Source of the DNA: an uncultured Acetatifactor sp.
Lineage (GTDB): Bacteria > Bacillota > Clostridia > Lachnospirales > Lachnospiraceae
Direction: 5' to 3'
NCBI GenBank assembly: GCA_910585615.1
Contig: CAJUFO010000091.1
Location: 1-15,419 of the forward strand
DNA length: 15,419 nt
Positions within the stretch are counted from its first letter, which is position 1. Every line of letters begins with the position of its first letter. Position numbers and translations under genes: made by a program. Below the pieces are notes generated by a model. It saw only the letters and a program-made list of their open reading frames with translations. It was not told the DNA's origin and ran no database searches. Of this stretch, positions 1 through 6,398 are shown piece by piece.

Positions 1-1
1 C

Positions 2-238
2 GACAGAAGCCATGCCATCCACCACGGCTACCTGTGCGTCACGGACGCGCCGAAGGATTCCATCGTGCTGCAGGAGGGCGAGACCATTGGCTATCGCTGG
101 ATAGGCAGGGAAGAGCTAATTGCCTTTTTCGACTCGGACGCATGCATTTTGGCTCAGAGGGAGAGACTGAAGGAGTATATGGATTCCATCCGGTCCAGCG
201 CCGGTTCAATGGTGGCGGTGCCACCGAAAGAGACATGA
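2..238 (+). CDS. Probable Nudix hydrolase, C-terminal part only
   Basis: The reading frame is open from the window edge to the TGA at 236-238, giving 78 residues with no start inside the window. The segment GETIGYRWIGREELIAFF followed by a charged helix resembles the C-terminal end of Nudix (nucleoside diphosphate-linked moiety X) hydrolases, where a Trp-hydrophobic-Ser/Gly-x-Glu-Glu-Leu motif follows the catalytic domain. The Nudix box (GX5EX7REUXEEXGU) would lie upstream and is not visible, so the substrate and even the family are inferred. Codon use matches the neighbouring pth gene, which starts 76 bases downstream on the same strand, so co-transcription is possible. The last dozen residues look like an unstructured tail. 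Confidence 0.55.
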   Translation, partial: DRSHAIHHGYLCVTDAPKDSIVLQEGETIGYRWIGREELIAFFDSDACILAQRERLKEYMDSIRSSAGSMVAVPPKET

Positions 239-314
239 CGGGAAGCGGGAAGGCTTTCCGGCGGATTTGATGCAGGGACAGGCCGGGCGCGCGGCCGGAG
301 GACAGGAGACAGAT

Positions 315-1019
315 ATGTATATTATTGTAGGGCTGGGGAACCCCGGCAGGGAATACGAGGGCACGCGGCACAACGTGGGCTTTCTGGTGCTGGATAAGCT
401 GGCGGCGAAGGAGAACATCTCCATTCTGGAGAAGAAGCACAAGGCCATCATCGGCAAGGGCATGGCAGCGGGGCAGAAGTGCGTCCTGGCCAAGCCCCAG
501 ACTTATATGAACCTAAGCGGCGAGTGCGTCAGGCAGCTGATTGACTTCTACAAGGTGGACGAGACCGCGGAGCTGATTGTCATCTCCGACGACGTGAGCC
601 TGGAGGTGGGGCAGATTCGCATCCGCAAGAAGGGCAGCGCAGGCGGCCACAACGGCCTGAAGAACATCATCGCCCATCTGGGCCACGATTCCTTTATCAG
701 GGTGAAGATGGGCGTGGGAGAGAAGCCAGCTGGCTGGGATCTGGTGGACTATGTGCTGGGGCGCTTCTCGCCGAAGGACAGGGAGGCCATGGACGAGGCG
801 GCAGCCCGGGCGGCGGATGCCATCCGGTCGATTATCGCGGAGGGGCCGGATGCTGCCATGAACCAGTTCAACACCGTGAAGAAGCCGGCGAAGGATCCGA
901 AAAAGCCGAAGGATCTGAAAAAGCAGGGGGAGCCTGAGCTGGAAGCCCGGAAGCCGGAGGAATCCGCGCCCTCCGGTGAGCCTGCGGCGGGAGCAAGGTG
1001 CCGGGATATGGGGGATTAG
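315..1019 (+). CDS. pth: Peptidyl-tRNA hydrolase with a long charged tail
   Basis: Pth cleaves the ester bond between peptide and tRNA in drop-off products, recycling tRNA in the cytoplasm. The 234-residue product shows the family signatures: GLGNPG at residues 6-11 (Asn9), TRHNVGF at 17-23 (catalytic His19), YMNLSG at 64-69 (Asn66), the acidic SDD at 91-93 and GGHNGLKNI at 110-118 (Asn113). I chose ATG 315 because MYIIVGLGNPG is the usual Pth N-terminus and a GGAGGACAGGAG purine stretch lies just upstream; the in-frame ATG at 267 would add 16 atypical residues. The enzyme core ends near residue 188. Residues 189-234 form a Lys/Pro/Glu-rich tail absent from the usual 185-195-residue enzyme. 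In many Firmicutes pth is close to mfd; here a decayed gene separates them. Confidence 0.95.
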   Translation: MYIIVGLGNPGREYEGTRHNVGFLVLDKLAAKENISILEKKHKAIIGKGMAAGQKCVLAKPQTYMNLSGECVRQLIDFYKVDETAELIVISDDVSLEVGQIRIRKKGSAGGHNGLKNIIAHLGHDSFIRVKMGVGEKPAGWDLVDYVLGRFSPKDREAMDEAAARAADAIRSIIAEGPDAAMNQFNTVKKPAKDPKKPKDLKKQGEPELEARKPEESAPSGEPAAGARCRDMGD

Positions 1020-1024
1020 TCCAT

Positions 1025-1504
1025 ATGTTTGATAAATATTCATTGGTGCAAAGGCTTCAGGAGCTTCCTTTTTCGAAAGAGGAATACTGGGTAGTTGCCG
1101 GAGGCGCTATGGTTCTGCATGGGTTTCGCTTACAAACACAGGATATTGATTTGGGATGTAGTACATCTCTGGCAGACAGACTGGAGCAGCAGGGGCACGC
1201 GGTCACGTACTGTGAAGATGGAACTAGAAAAATCCTATATAAACGGCATTTAATTCTTGCCAGTCGCATAGCGCAGCCAGTCATGCCGTTTATCCGGTTT
1301 TTGGGCAAGATTTAATCGCTGCATATATATTCTGAGGATGTGGAGATTTTTGAAAACTGGATTGAGGGGACAGTGGAAATAATGAACGGTGTTCCTGTTG
1401 TATGCGTAGAAGGACTGATACGGATGAAAAAGAAGCTGGGCAGAGAGAAAGATTTAGCAGATATTGTATTAATAGAAAAGGCGAAAAAGGCAGCAAAGAT
1501 TTAG
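1025..1504 (+). pseudogene. Nucleotidyltransferase-fold protein, broken by an in-frame stop
   Basis: From ATG 1025 the frame runs 96 codons to a TAA at 1313-1315. The same frame then continues with convincing protein sequence (SEDVEIFENWIEG, then KKKLGREKDLADIVLIEK) to TAG 1502-1504. The N-terminal half has the nucleotidyltransferase signature GGAM at residues 26-29 and RLQTQDIDLG at 35-44, with metal-binding Asp40 and Asp42; this fold occurs in AbiEii/MNT-type toxins and antitoxins. Skipping codons 73-102 would give a smooth DGTRKILY-SEDVEIFENW junction, so about 90 bases look inserted. The segment is visibly more AT-rich than pth and mfd, which suggests transfer. Its final TAG overlaps the Shine-Dalgarno sequence of mfd. 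A truncated 96-residue product may still be made, but without the conserved C-terminus. No partner antitoxin or toxin gene is adjacent. Confidence 0.75.
1236..1330. repeat. Putative small insertion with an 11-bp inverted repeat
   Basis: An exact 11-bp inverted repeat, ATAAACGGCAT (1239-1249) and ATGCCGTTTAT (1283-1293), sits inside the nucleotidyltransferase gene with a 33-base spacer. The extra 90 bases inferred from the protein junction span 1241-1330 and are flanked by TATAT at 1236-1240 and 1326-1330, which could be a target-site duplication but is low-complexity sequence. The right boundary extends past the inverted repeat, so this is not a textbook miniature element. It brings in the in-frame TAA at 1313. 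Confidence 0.4.
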
Positions 1505-1513
1505 GAGGACGCA

Positions 1514-4500
1514 ATGCAGGCATTACTGGCGCCGCTGCAGGAGCTGGCGGAATACGGCAATATCAGGGAGGCCATCCGGAAAGGAGCGGGCATCACCGCC
1601 CTCACCGGCTGCGTGGACTCCCAGAAGCTGCATATGATCTACGGGCTGGGGGATGGCTTCCGCATCAAGGTCATCGTCACTTACAGCGACCTGAAGGCAA
1701 AGGAGCTCTTCGAGGAGTACAGATTTTATGACAGGAATGTCATGTTATACCCCGCCAAAGACCTGATCTTCTTCCAGGCGGACATCCACGGCAACCAGCT
1801 GGTGAAGGAAAGGGTCAAGGTGCTGCGCAGGCTCATGGAGAAGAAGCCCGTGACCATCGTCACCACCTACGCGGCCCTCATGTCCCCCCAGGTCATGTGG
1901 GACGCGGACAGGGACGTCATCGACGTGTACAAGGGCAGCACCCTGGAGGAGAGCGCCCTGAGCAGGCGGCTGGTGGACATGGGGTACGAGAAGAGCTACC
2001 AGGTGGAGAGCCCGGGCCAGTTCTCCGTCCGGGGCGGCATCATCGACATCTTCGACCTCACCGAGGAGAACCCCTACCGCATCGAGCTGTGGGGGGACGA
2101 GGTGGAGTCCATCCGCAGCTTCGACATCTTAAGCCAGCGTTCCATCGAGAACCTGGAGGGAGTCTCCGTCTTCCCCGCCACGGAGTTCGTGCTGGAGGAG
2201 GAGCGGATTCGTGCGGGGGTCAAAAAGCTGGAGGCCGAGAGCGCCAAGCAGCAGAAAATCTTCCGGGACGCTTTCCAGACCGAGGAAGCCCACCGCATCG
2301 CCACCCAGGTAAAGGAGCTGAAGGAACAGCTCCTGGAATTCAAGGCTAAGGTGAACCTGGAGGGATACATCCGGTATTTCTACGAGGATACCATGACCCT
2401 GCCGGAGCTCCTGGTGCGGATTGCCCGGGGCGGCTCTGTCCCGGGAGAGGGCTCCGGGCAGGCGGTAGGCGGTGCTACAGGCGCGGCAGGCGGGAAGCAG
2501 ACGGTCGGCGGTGCTCCGGGCGCGGCAGGCGGTAGGCTGAACAGAGGCGGCAGAGCGGCTGCGGGGAATGCCGGGCCGGTGTATTTCATAGACGAACCTA
2601 ACCGTGTGAAGGAGCAGGCGGATGCCATAGAGCTGGAGTTCTCCGAGAGCATGCGCCAGCGGGCCCAGAAGGGCTACATCCTGCCCGGCCAGATGAACGT
2701 CCTCTACAGCGGGGAGCAGGTGGCGGCCAATCTCTTAAAGGGCAGCGTGGTCACCCTGTCCACCATGGAGGCAAAGGGGTATTTCAAGCCCGACCGGAAG
2801 ATGGACGTGGCCGCCAGGAACGTGGCTCCCTACAACAACAGCTTCGAGGCTTTGGTGCGGGATCTGAAGATGTTCCGCAGGAACGGCTACCGTGTCCTGC
2901 TGCTGTCCGGCTCCCGTACCAGGGCAAAGCGCCTGGCGGAGGACCTGCGGGATCAGGAGCTCACCGCCATCTACACAGAAGATCCCCTGCGGGAGGTCCA
3001 GGCCGGGGAGGTGGTGACCTATTACGGCCATGTAGACAAGGGCTTCGAGTACCCTCTGCTGAAATTCGTGGTGCTCTCCGAGACGGACATCTTCGGCGCG
3101 GAGAAAAAGAAGAAGCGCGCCAAGCGGCTCTACGAGGGCCAGAAGATCAAGGACTTCAATGAGCTGAAGGTGGGGGACTACGTGGTCCACGAAAGCCACG
3201 GCTTAGGTGTCTATCAGGGCATCGAGAAGGTGGAGATGGAGGGCGTGGTCAAGGACTACATCAAGATAGAGTACCGGGACGGCGGCAACCTCTACGTGCT
3301 GGCCACGGGCCTGGACGTGATTCAGAAATACGCCTCCGCCGATGCCAAGAAGCCGAAGCTCAACAAGCTGGGCTCCAAGGAATGGGAGCGCACCAAGACC
3401 AAGGTCCGCAGCGCGGTGAGCGAGGTGGCCACGGATCTGGTGCAGCTCTACGCCCTGCGCCAGCAGAGCCAGGGCCATGCCTATGAAAAGGATACCGTCT
3501 GGCAGCGGGAGTTCGAGGAGATGTTCCCGTTTGAGGAGACGGAGGACCAGCTGGCGGCCATCGCGGACACAAAGTCCGACATGGAGAGCGGCAGGATCAT
3601 GGACCGCCTCATCTGCGGGGACGTGGGCTACGGCAAGACGGAAATCGCCATCCGGGCGGCCTTCAAGGCCGTCCAGGAGGGCAAGCAGGTGGTGTACCTT
3701 GTCCCTACCACCATCCTGGCCCAACAGCACCACACTACCTTTGTCCAGCGCATGAAGGACTATCCCATCCGCATAGAGCTCATGAGCCGCTTCCGCACCC
3801 CGGGGGAGATCAAGAAGACCGTCACGGATCTCCAGAAGGGCCTGGTGGACATCGTGATCGGCACCCACAGGGTACTGTCCAGCGACGTGAAGTTCAAGGA
3901 CTTAGGGCTCCTGATCATAGACGAGGAGCAGCGCTTCGGCGTGACCCACAAGGAGAAGATCAAGAAGCTCAAGGAGGACGTGGACGTGCTGACCCTCACC
4001 GCCACCCCCATCCCCAGGACGCTGCACATGAGCCTGATTGGCATACGGGACATGAGCGTGCTGGAGGAGCCTCCGGGGGACCGCCAGCCCATCCAGACCT
4101 TCGTGTGCGAATACAACGAGGAGCTGGTGCGGGAGGCCGTCTCCAGGGAGCTGGCCAGGGGCGGGCAGGTGTACTATGTGTACAACCGGGTGAACAACAT
4201 CGCGGACGTCACCGCCCAGTTGGCGGCGCTGCTGCCCGAGGCCAACGTGTCCTACGCCCACGGCCAGATGAAGGAGAGCGAGCTGGAGCGGATCATGTTC
4301 GACTTTATCGGCGGGGAGATCGACGTGCTGGTGTCCACCACCATCATCGAGACCGGGCTGGACATCTCCAACGTGAACACCATGATCATCCACGATTCCG
4401 ATAACTTAGGCCTGTCCCAGCTCTACCAGCTCAGGGGCCGGGTGGGCCGCTCCAACCGCACCGCCTACGCTTTTCTGATGTACAGGCGGGACAAGATGCT

Positions 4501-5206
4501 GAAGGAGGTGGCGGAGAAGCGCCTTTCCGCCATCCGGGAGTTCACCGACTTAGGCAGCGGCTTCAAAATCGCCATGCGGGACCTGGAAATCCGGGGGGCG
4601 GGGAATCTCCTGGGGGTGCGCCAGCACGGGCATATGGAGGCGGTGGGATACGACCTGTACTGCAAGATGCTCAACGAGGCCGTGCAGGGCCTAAAGGGAG
4701 GAAAGGTGGCCCAGGACTTCGCCACGGTGATCGACCTGGACGTGGACGCTTTCATCCCGCCCACCTATATCGTCAACGAGGTGCAGAAGCTGGACATCTA
4801 CAAGCGGATTGCCGGCATCGAGAACGAGAAGGAGCGGGACGACATGCGGGACGAGCTGCTGGACCGCTTCGGGGAGATTCCCAAATCCGTGGACAACCTG
4901 CTGCGCATCGCTCTGATCCGGGTGGCCGCCCACAGGCTCTACATGACGGACATCAAGGGGAAGAACGAGAGGATTACTTTCCTCTTCCGCCCGGACGCGG
5001 AGGTCAACCCGGCGAAGATACCGGAAGTCCTGCGCAAGTTCGGCCCGAGCCTATCCTTTACAGCCTACGGGAAGCCCTCTTTTACCTATAAATATAAAAA
5101 GACAGGGCTGATGGAAAAGGACGCGGAGCTTTTGATGGCGTGGACGGAGGGGTTCCTGAAGGAGGCGGAAGTGTTCCTGGAGGACGTACCGGAGGCTGTG
5201 CCATAG
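1514..5206 (+). CDS. mfd: Transcription-repair coupling factor Mfd
   Basis: Mfd is a cytoplasmic DNA translocase that removes RNA polymerase stalled at lesions and recruits UvrA for nucleotide excision repair. The 1230-residue product has the full layout: a UvrB-like N-terminal module (about 1-310, with SPGQFSVRGGIIDIFD), a linker and D3 region, the RNA polymerase interaction domain (VGDYVVHESHGLGVYQGI, near 554-571), a RecG-like helicase with Walker A GDVGYGKT at 702-709, DEEQ at 803-806 and TATPIPRTLHMSL, then QLRGRVGRS and the C-terminal TRCF domain. The start ATG is set by TAGGAGG about six bases upstream. The protein is somewhat longer than the usual 1150-1180 residues, because of a Gly/Ala-rich insert at about 308-353 between the UvrB-like module and D3. 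All ATPase motifs are intact, so I expect it to be functional. Confidence 0.97.
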   Translation: MQALLAPLQELAEYGNIREAIRKGAGITALTGCVDSQKLHMIYGLGDGFRIKVIVTYSDLKAKELFEEYRFYDRNVMLYPAKDLIFFQADIHGNQLVKERVKVLRRLMEKKPVTIVTTYAALMSPQVMWDADRDVIDVYKGSTLEESALSRRLVDMGYEKSYQVESPGQFSVRGGIIDIFDLTEENPYRIELWGDEVESIRSFDILSQRSIENLEGVSVFPATEFVLEEERIRAGVKKLEAESAKQQKIFRDAFQTEEAHRIATQVKELKEQLLEFKAKVNLEGYIRYFYEDTMTLPELLVRIARGGSVPGEGSGQAVGGATGAAGGKQTVGGAPGAAGGRLNRGGRAAAGNAGPVYFIDEPNRVKEQADAIELEFSESMRQRAQKGYILPGQMNVLYSGEQVAANLLKGSVVTLSTMEAKGYFKPDRKMDVAARNVAPYNNSFEALVRDLKMFRRNGYRVLLLSGSRTRAKRLAEDLRDQELTAIYTEDPLREVQAGEVVTYYGHVDKGFEYPLLKFVVLSETDIFGAEKKKKRAKRLYEGQKIKDFNELKVGDYVVHESHGLGVYQGIEKVEMEGVVKDYIKIEYRDGGNLYVLATGLDVIQKYASADAKKPKLNKLGSKEWERTKTKVRSAVSEVATDLVQLYALRQQSQGHAYEKDTVWQREFEEMFPFEETEDQLAAIADTKSDMESGRIMDRLICGDVGYGKTEIAIRAAFKAVQEGKQVVYLVPTTILAQQHHTTFVQRMKDYPIRIELMSRFRTPGEIKKTVTDLQKGLVDIVIGTHRVLSSDVKFKDLGLLIIDEEQRFGVTHKEKIKKLKEDVDVLTLTATPIPRTLHMSLIGIRDMSVLEEPPGDRQPIQTFVCEYNEELVREAVSRELARGGQVYYVYNRVNNIADVTAQLAALLPEANVSYAHGQMKESELERIMFDFIGGEIDVLVSTTIIETGLDISNVNTMIIHDSDNLGLSQLYQLRGRVGRSNRTAYAFLMYRRDKMLKEVAEKRLSAIREFTDLGSGFKIAMRDLEIRGAGNLLGVRQHGHMEAVGYDLYCKMLNEAVQGLKGGKVAQDFATVIDLDVDAFIPPTYIVNEVQKLDIYKRIAGIENEKERDDMRDELLDRFGEIPKSVDNLLRIALIRVAAHRLYMTDIKGKNERITFLFRPDAEVNPAKIPEVLRKFGPSLSFTAYGKPSFTYKYKKTGLMEKDAELLMAWTEGFLKEAEVFLEDVPEAVP
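2465..2542 (+). repeat. Two 39-bp tandem repeats inside mfd
   Basis: Two adjacent in-frame 39-base units (2465-2503 and 2504-2542) encode VGGATGAAGGKQT and VGGAPGAAGGRLN, Mfd residues 318-330 and 331-343. They lie in a Gly/Ala-rich linker between the UvrB-like module and domain D3. The unit length is a multiple of three, so copy-number change would keep the reading frame. Confidence 0.8.
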
Positions 5207-5303
5207 CATGGCTGAAGCGGATACAGGGGCGCGGATCCGACGGGGCTTTGCCTGAATACCGGGACTGAGCGATGAAAATCCGATAGAAATCGAAGCCCTG
5301 GCG

Positions 5304-5331
5304 TTTTGAGGGAGTTTTATGACCCTCAAAA
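5304..5331. promoter_or_regulatory. Hairpin with a start codon in its loop
   Basis: TTTTGAGGG (5304-5312) and CCCTCAAAA (5323-5331) are exact inverted repeats with a 10-base loop containing the ATG at 5319. The GAGGG of the left arm would be the Shine-Dalgarno sequence of that start. No T-run follows on either strand, so it is not a classical terminator. A translation-gating role is inference. Confidence 0.4.
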
Positions 5332-5369
5332 AATGTTACCTTTTATCCAGAACAGCGGACGAGAGCTGA
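5319..5369 (+). CDS. Possible 16-residue leader peptide
   Basis: A short frame from ATG 5319 to TGA 5367-5369 encodes MTLKKCYLLSRTADES. GAGGGAG lies four to five bases upstream, within the stem of a hairpin. It ends 21 bases before the start of the 33-residue small protein gene at 5391 and is in the same frame, with only this TGA and no other stop between them. It may be a leader peptide coupling translation, an older N-terminal extension cut off by the TGA, or chance. I do not recognise a function. Confidence 0.25.
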   Translation: MTLKKCYLLSRTADES

Positions 5370-5390
5370 TTTTGGACAGGAGGTAATCTT

Positions 5391-5492
5391 ATGAAAGGAT
5401 ATAATACTTCGGAGGGATACATGGGACTGGTGGATGGAAGGTATGTCCTCTTTGCCTGCGAGGCGGATTACAGGGAGTATCTGGAGGATTGA
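5391..5492 (+). CDS. Small 33-residue aromatic-rich protein
   Basis: ATG 5391 is preceded by a near-consensus ribosome binding site (ACAGGAGGT, six bases upstream), which is the main reason to call this gene. The product begins MKGYNTSEGYMGLVDGRY and ends in EADYREYLED. It has five Tyr, no signal peptide and no membrane segment. The arrangement (GY.G.VDG.Y.LFA.E.DY.EY) resembles short uncharacterised proteins I associate with Clostridia, but I could not check this. It follows mfd by 184 bases and is closed by a hairpin terminator 21 bases after its stop, so it is probably the last gene of a transcript or its own unit. Function unknown. Confidence 0.65.
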   Translation: MKGYNTSEGYMGLVDGRYVLFACEADYREYLED

Positions 5493-5513
5493 AGAAAGCG
5501 CAGATAAAAAATT

Positions 5514-5551
5514 GGGGCGTGTCTGAGTATTTGGACGCGCCCCAGCCTTTT
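5514..5551 (+). terminator. Rho-independent terminator after the small protein gene
   Basis: GGGGCGTGTC (5514-5523) pairs with GACGCGCCCC (5534-5543) with one G-U pair and a 10-base loop, followed by AGCC and a short TTTT at 5548-5551. The stem is strong and the T-run weak. It separates the mfd and small-protein transcript from the two-component genes. Confidence 0.7.
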
Positions 5552-5607
5552 GCATCGAACCTGCAGGCCATGGCTGTCGCGTCAGATGCTTCGGCGGAAG
5601 ATAATGG

Positions 5608-5636
5608 ATGATTTTTTGCAGGATATGCCCTATAAT
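5608..5636 (+). promoter_or_regulatory. Probable promoter of the two-component operon
   Basis: A consensus TATAAT lies at 5631-5636, 35 bases before the regulator's start codon. The matching -35 position (5608-5613, ATGATT, 17-base spacer) is poor, so the promoter may need an activator. Confidence 0.5.
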
Positions 5637-5671
5637 GGGAGAAGAATCATGCAGTAGGAGTAGATGGAAGG

Positions 5672-6373
5672 ATGAGGATAGCAATCTGTGACGATGAGGC
5701 GGTTTTTCGGACATATCTCAGGGACATTCTGGTAAAGGACAGCTTCGCTAGGGGGACGGACATCCAGGTGGCGGAGTATGCCGACGGGGAGGCGCTTTTA
5801 GCGGCCCTGGAAGCGCCGGATGACTATGCGGATGTAGTATTCCTTGACATCCGCATGCCCGGGATGGACGGGCTGGAGACGGCCAGGGCCCTGCGGCAGA
5901 GAGGGGAGAAGTGCATAATCGTCTTCCTGACCAGCCTTTCGGAATATGCCAGGAAGGGGTATGAGGTCAGGGCGTTCCGGTATCTGCTGAAGGAGGAGGC
6001 GGAGCGGGAGCTTTCCCGGGTGATGGAGGACTGCGGCAGGGAGCTGGGGGAGGCATGTTGGTTTTCCTTTGCGCAGGGGCATCAGACCTGCAGGGTCCCC
6101 AGGGAGGATATCCTCTATTTCGAGAGCAGGAAGCGGGTGGTAGTGCTGCACACCGGCAGGGAGAGCCATGCTTTTTACCGGAAGCTGGACGAGCTGGAGC
6201 GGGAGCTGGAGGGCGGCGGGTTCCTGCGGTGCCACAAAAGCTACCTGGTGCAGGAGCGGTATGTGCGCGGCTGGAAGGGGAGGAGCCTGTGGCTGGAGGA
6301 CGGGACGGAGGTTCCCATAAGCCGGGGGTATGAGAAGGAAGTGAACCGCAGGCTGATGCTGCGGAAAGGGTAG
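5672..6373 (+). CDS. LytTR-family response regulator
   Basis: This is the DNA-binding half of a two-component system, 233 residues. The N-terminal receiver domain (about 1-120) has the acidic pair in AICDDE (Asp7, Asp8), the phosphoacceptor Asp59 in FLDIRMPGMDG, the switch Thr in FLTS and the conserved Lys in YLLK, which is followed by Glu instead of the usual Pro. Residues about 130-230 match a LytTR DNA-binding domain (DILYFESRKRVVVLHT, FLRCHKSYLV, VPISRGY), as in AgrA, ComE and VirR. AGGAG at 5656-5660 lies 11 bases before ATG 5672. The kinase gene begins 25 bases after its stop, so the two form an operon. LytTR regulators typically bind direct repeats about two helical turns apart; such an array occurs at 9339-9401 in this window. 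Confidence 0.93.
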   Translation: MRIAICDDEAVFRTYLRDILVKDSFARGTDIQVAEYADGEALLAALEAPDDYADVVFLDIRMPGMDGLETARALRQRGEKCIIVFLTSLSEYARKGYEVRAFRYLLKEEAERELSRVMEDCGRELGEACWFSFAQGHQTCRVPREDILYFESRKRVVVLHTGRESHAFYRKLDELERELEGGGFLRCHKSYLVQERYVRGWKGRSLWLEDGTEVPISRGYEKEVNRRLMLRKG

Positions 6374-6398
6374 CGAGGGACTGGCAGAGGAGAAGGGG

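Noticed and set aside
1239..1293. Inverted repeat as an integron attC site or a terminator
   Set aside because: The conserved attC core triplets and bulged-base layout are not visible, no integrase is present, and no immediate T-run follows the stem.
3203..3868. A 221-codon minus-strand frame inside mfd, and similar long frames elsewhere on the minus strand
   Set aside because: They are shadows of mfd, the regulator and the kinase in GC-rich DNA, with His/Leu/Gln-rich translations lacking any domain signature.
5367..5369. TGA read as selenocysteine between the 16-codon and 33-codon frames
   Set aside because: No hairpin resembling a bacterial SECIS element lies just downstream, and the second frame has its own strong ribosome binding site and ATG.
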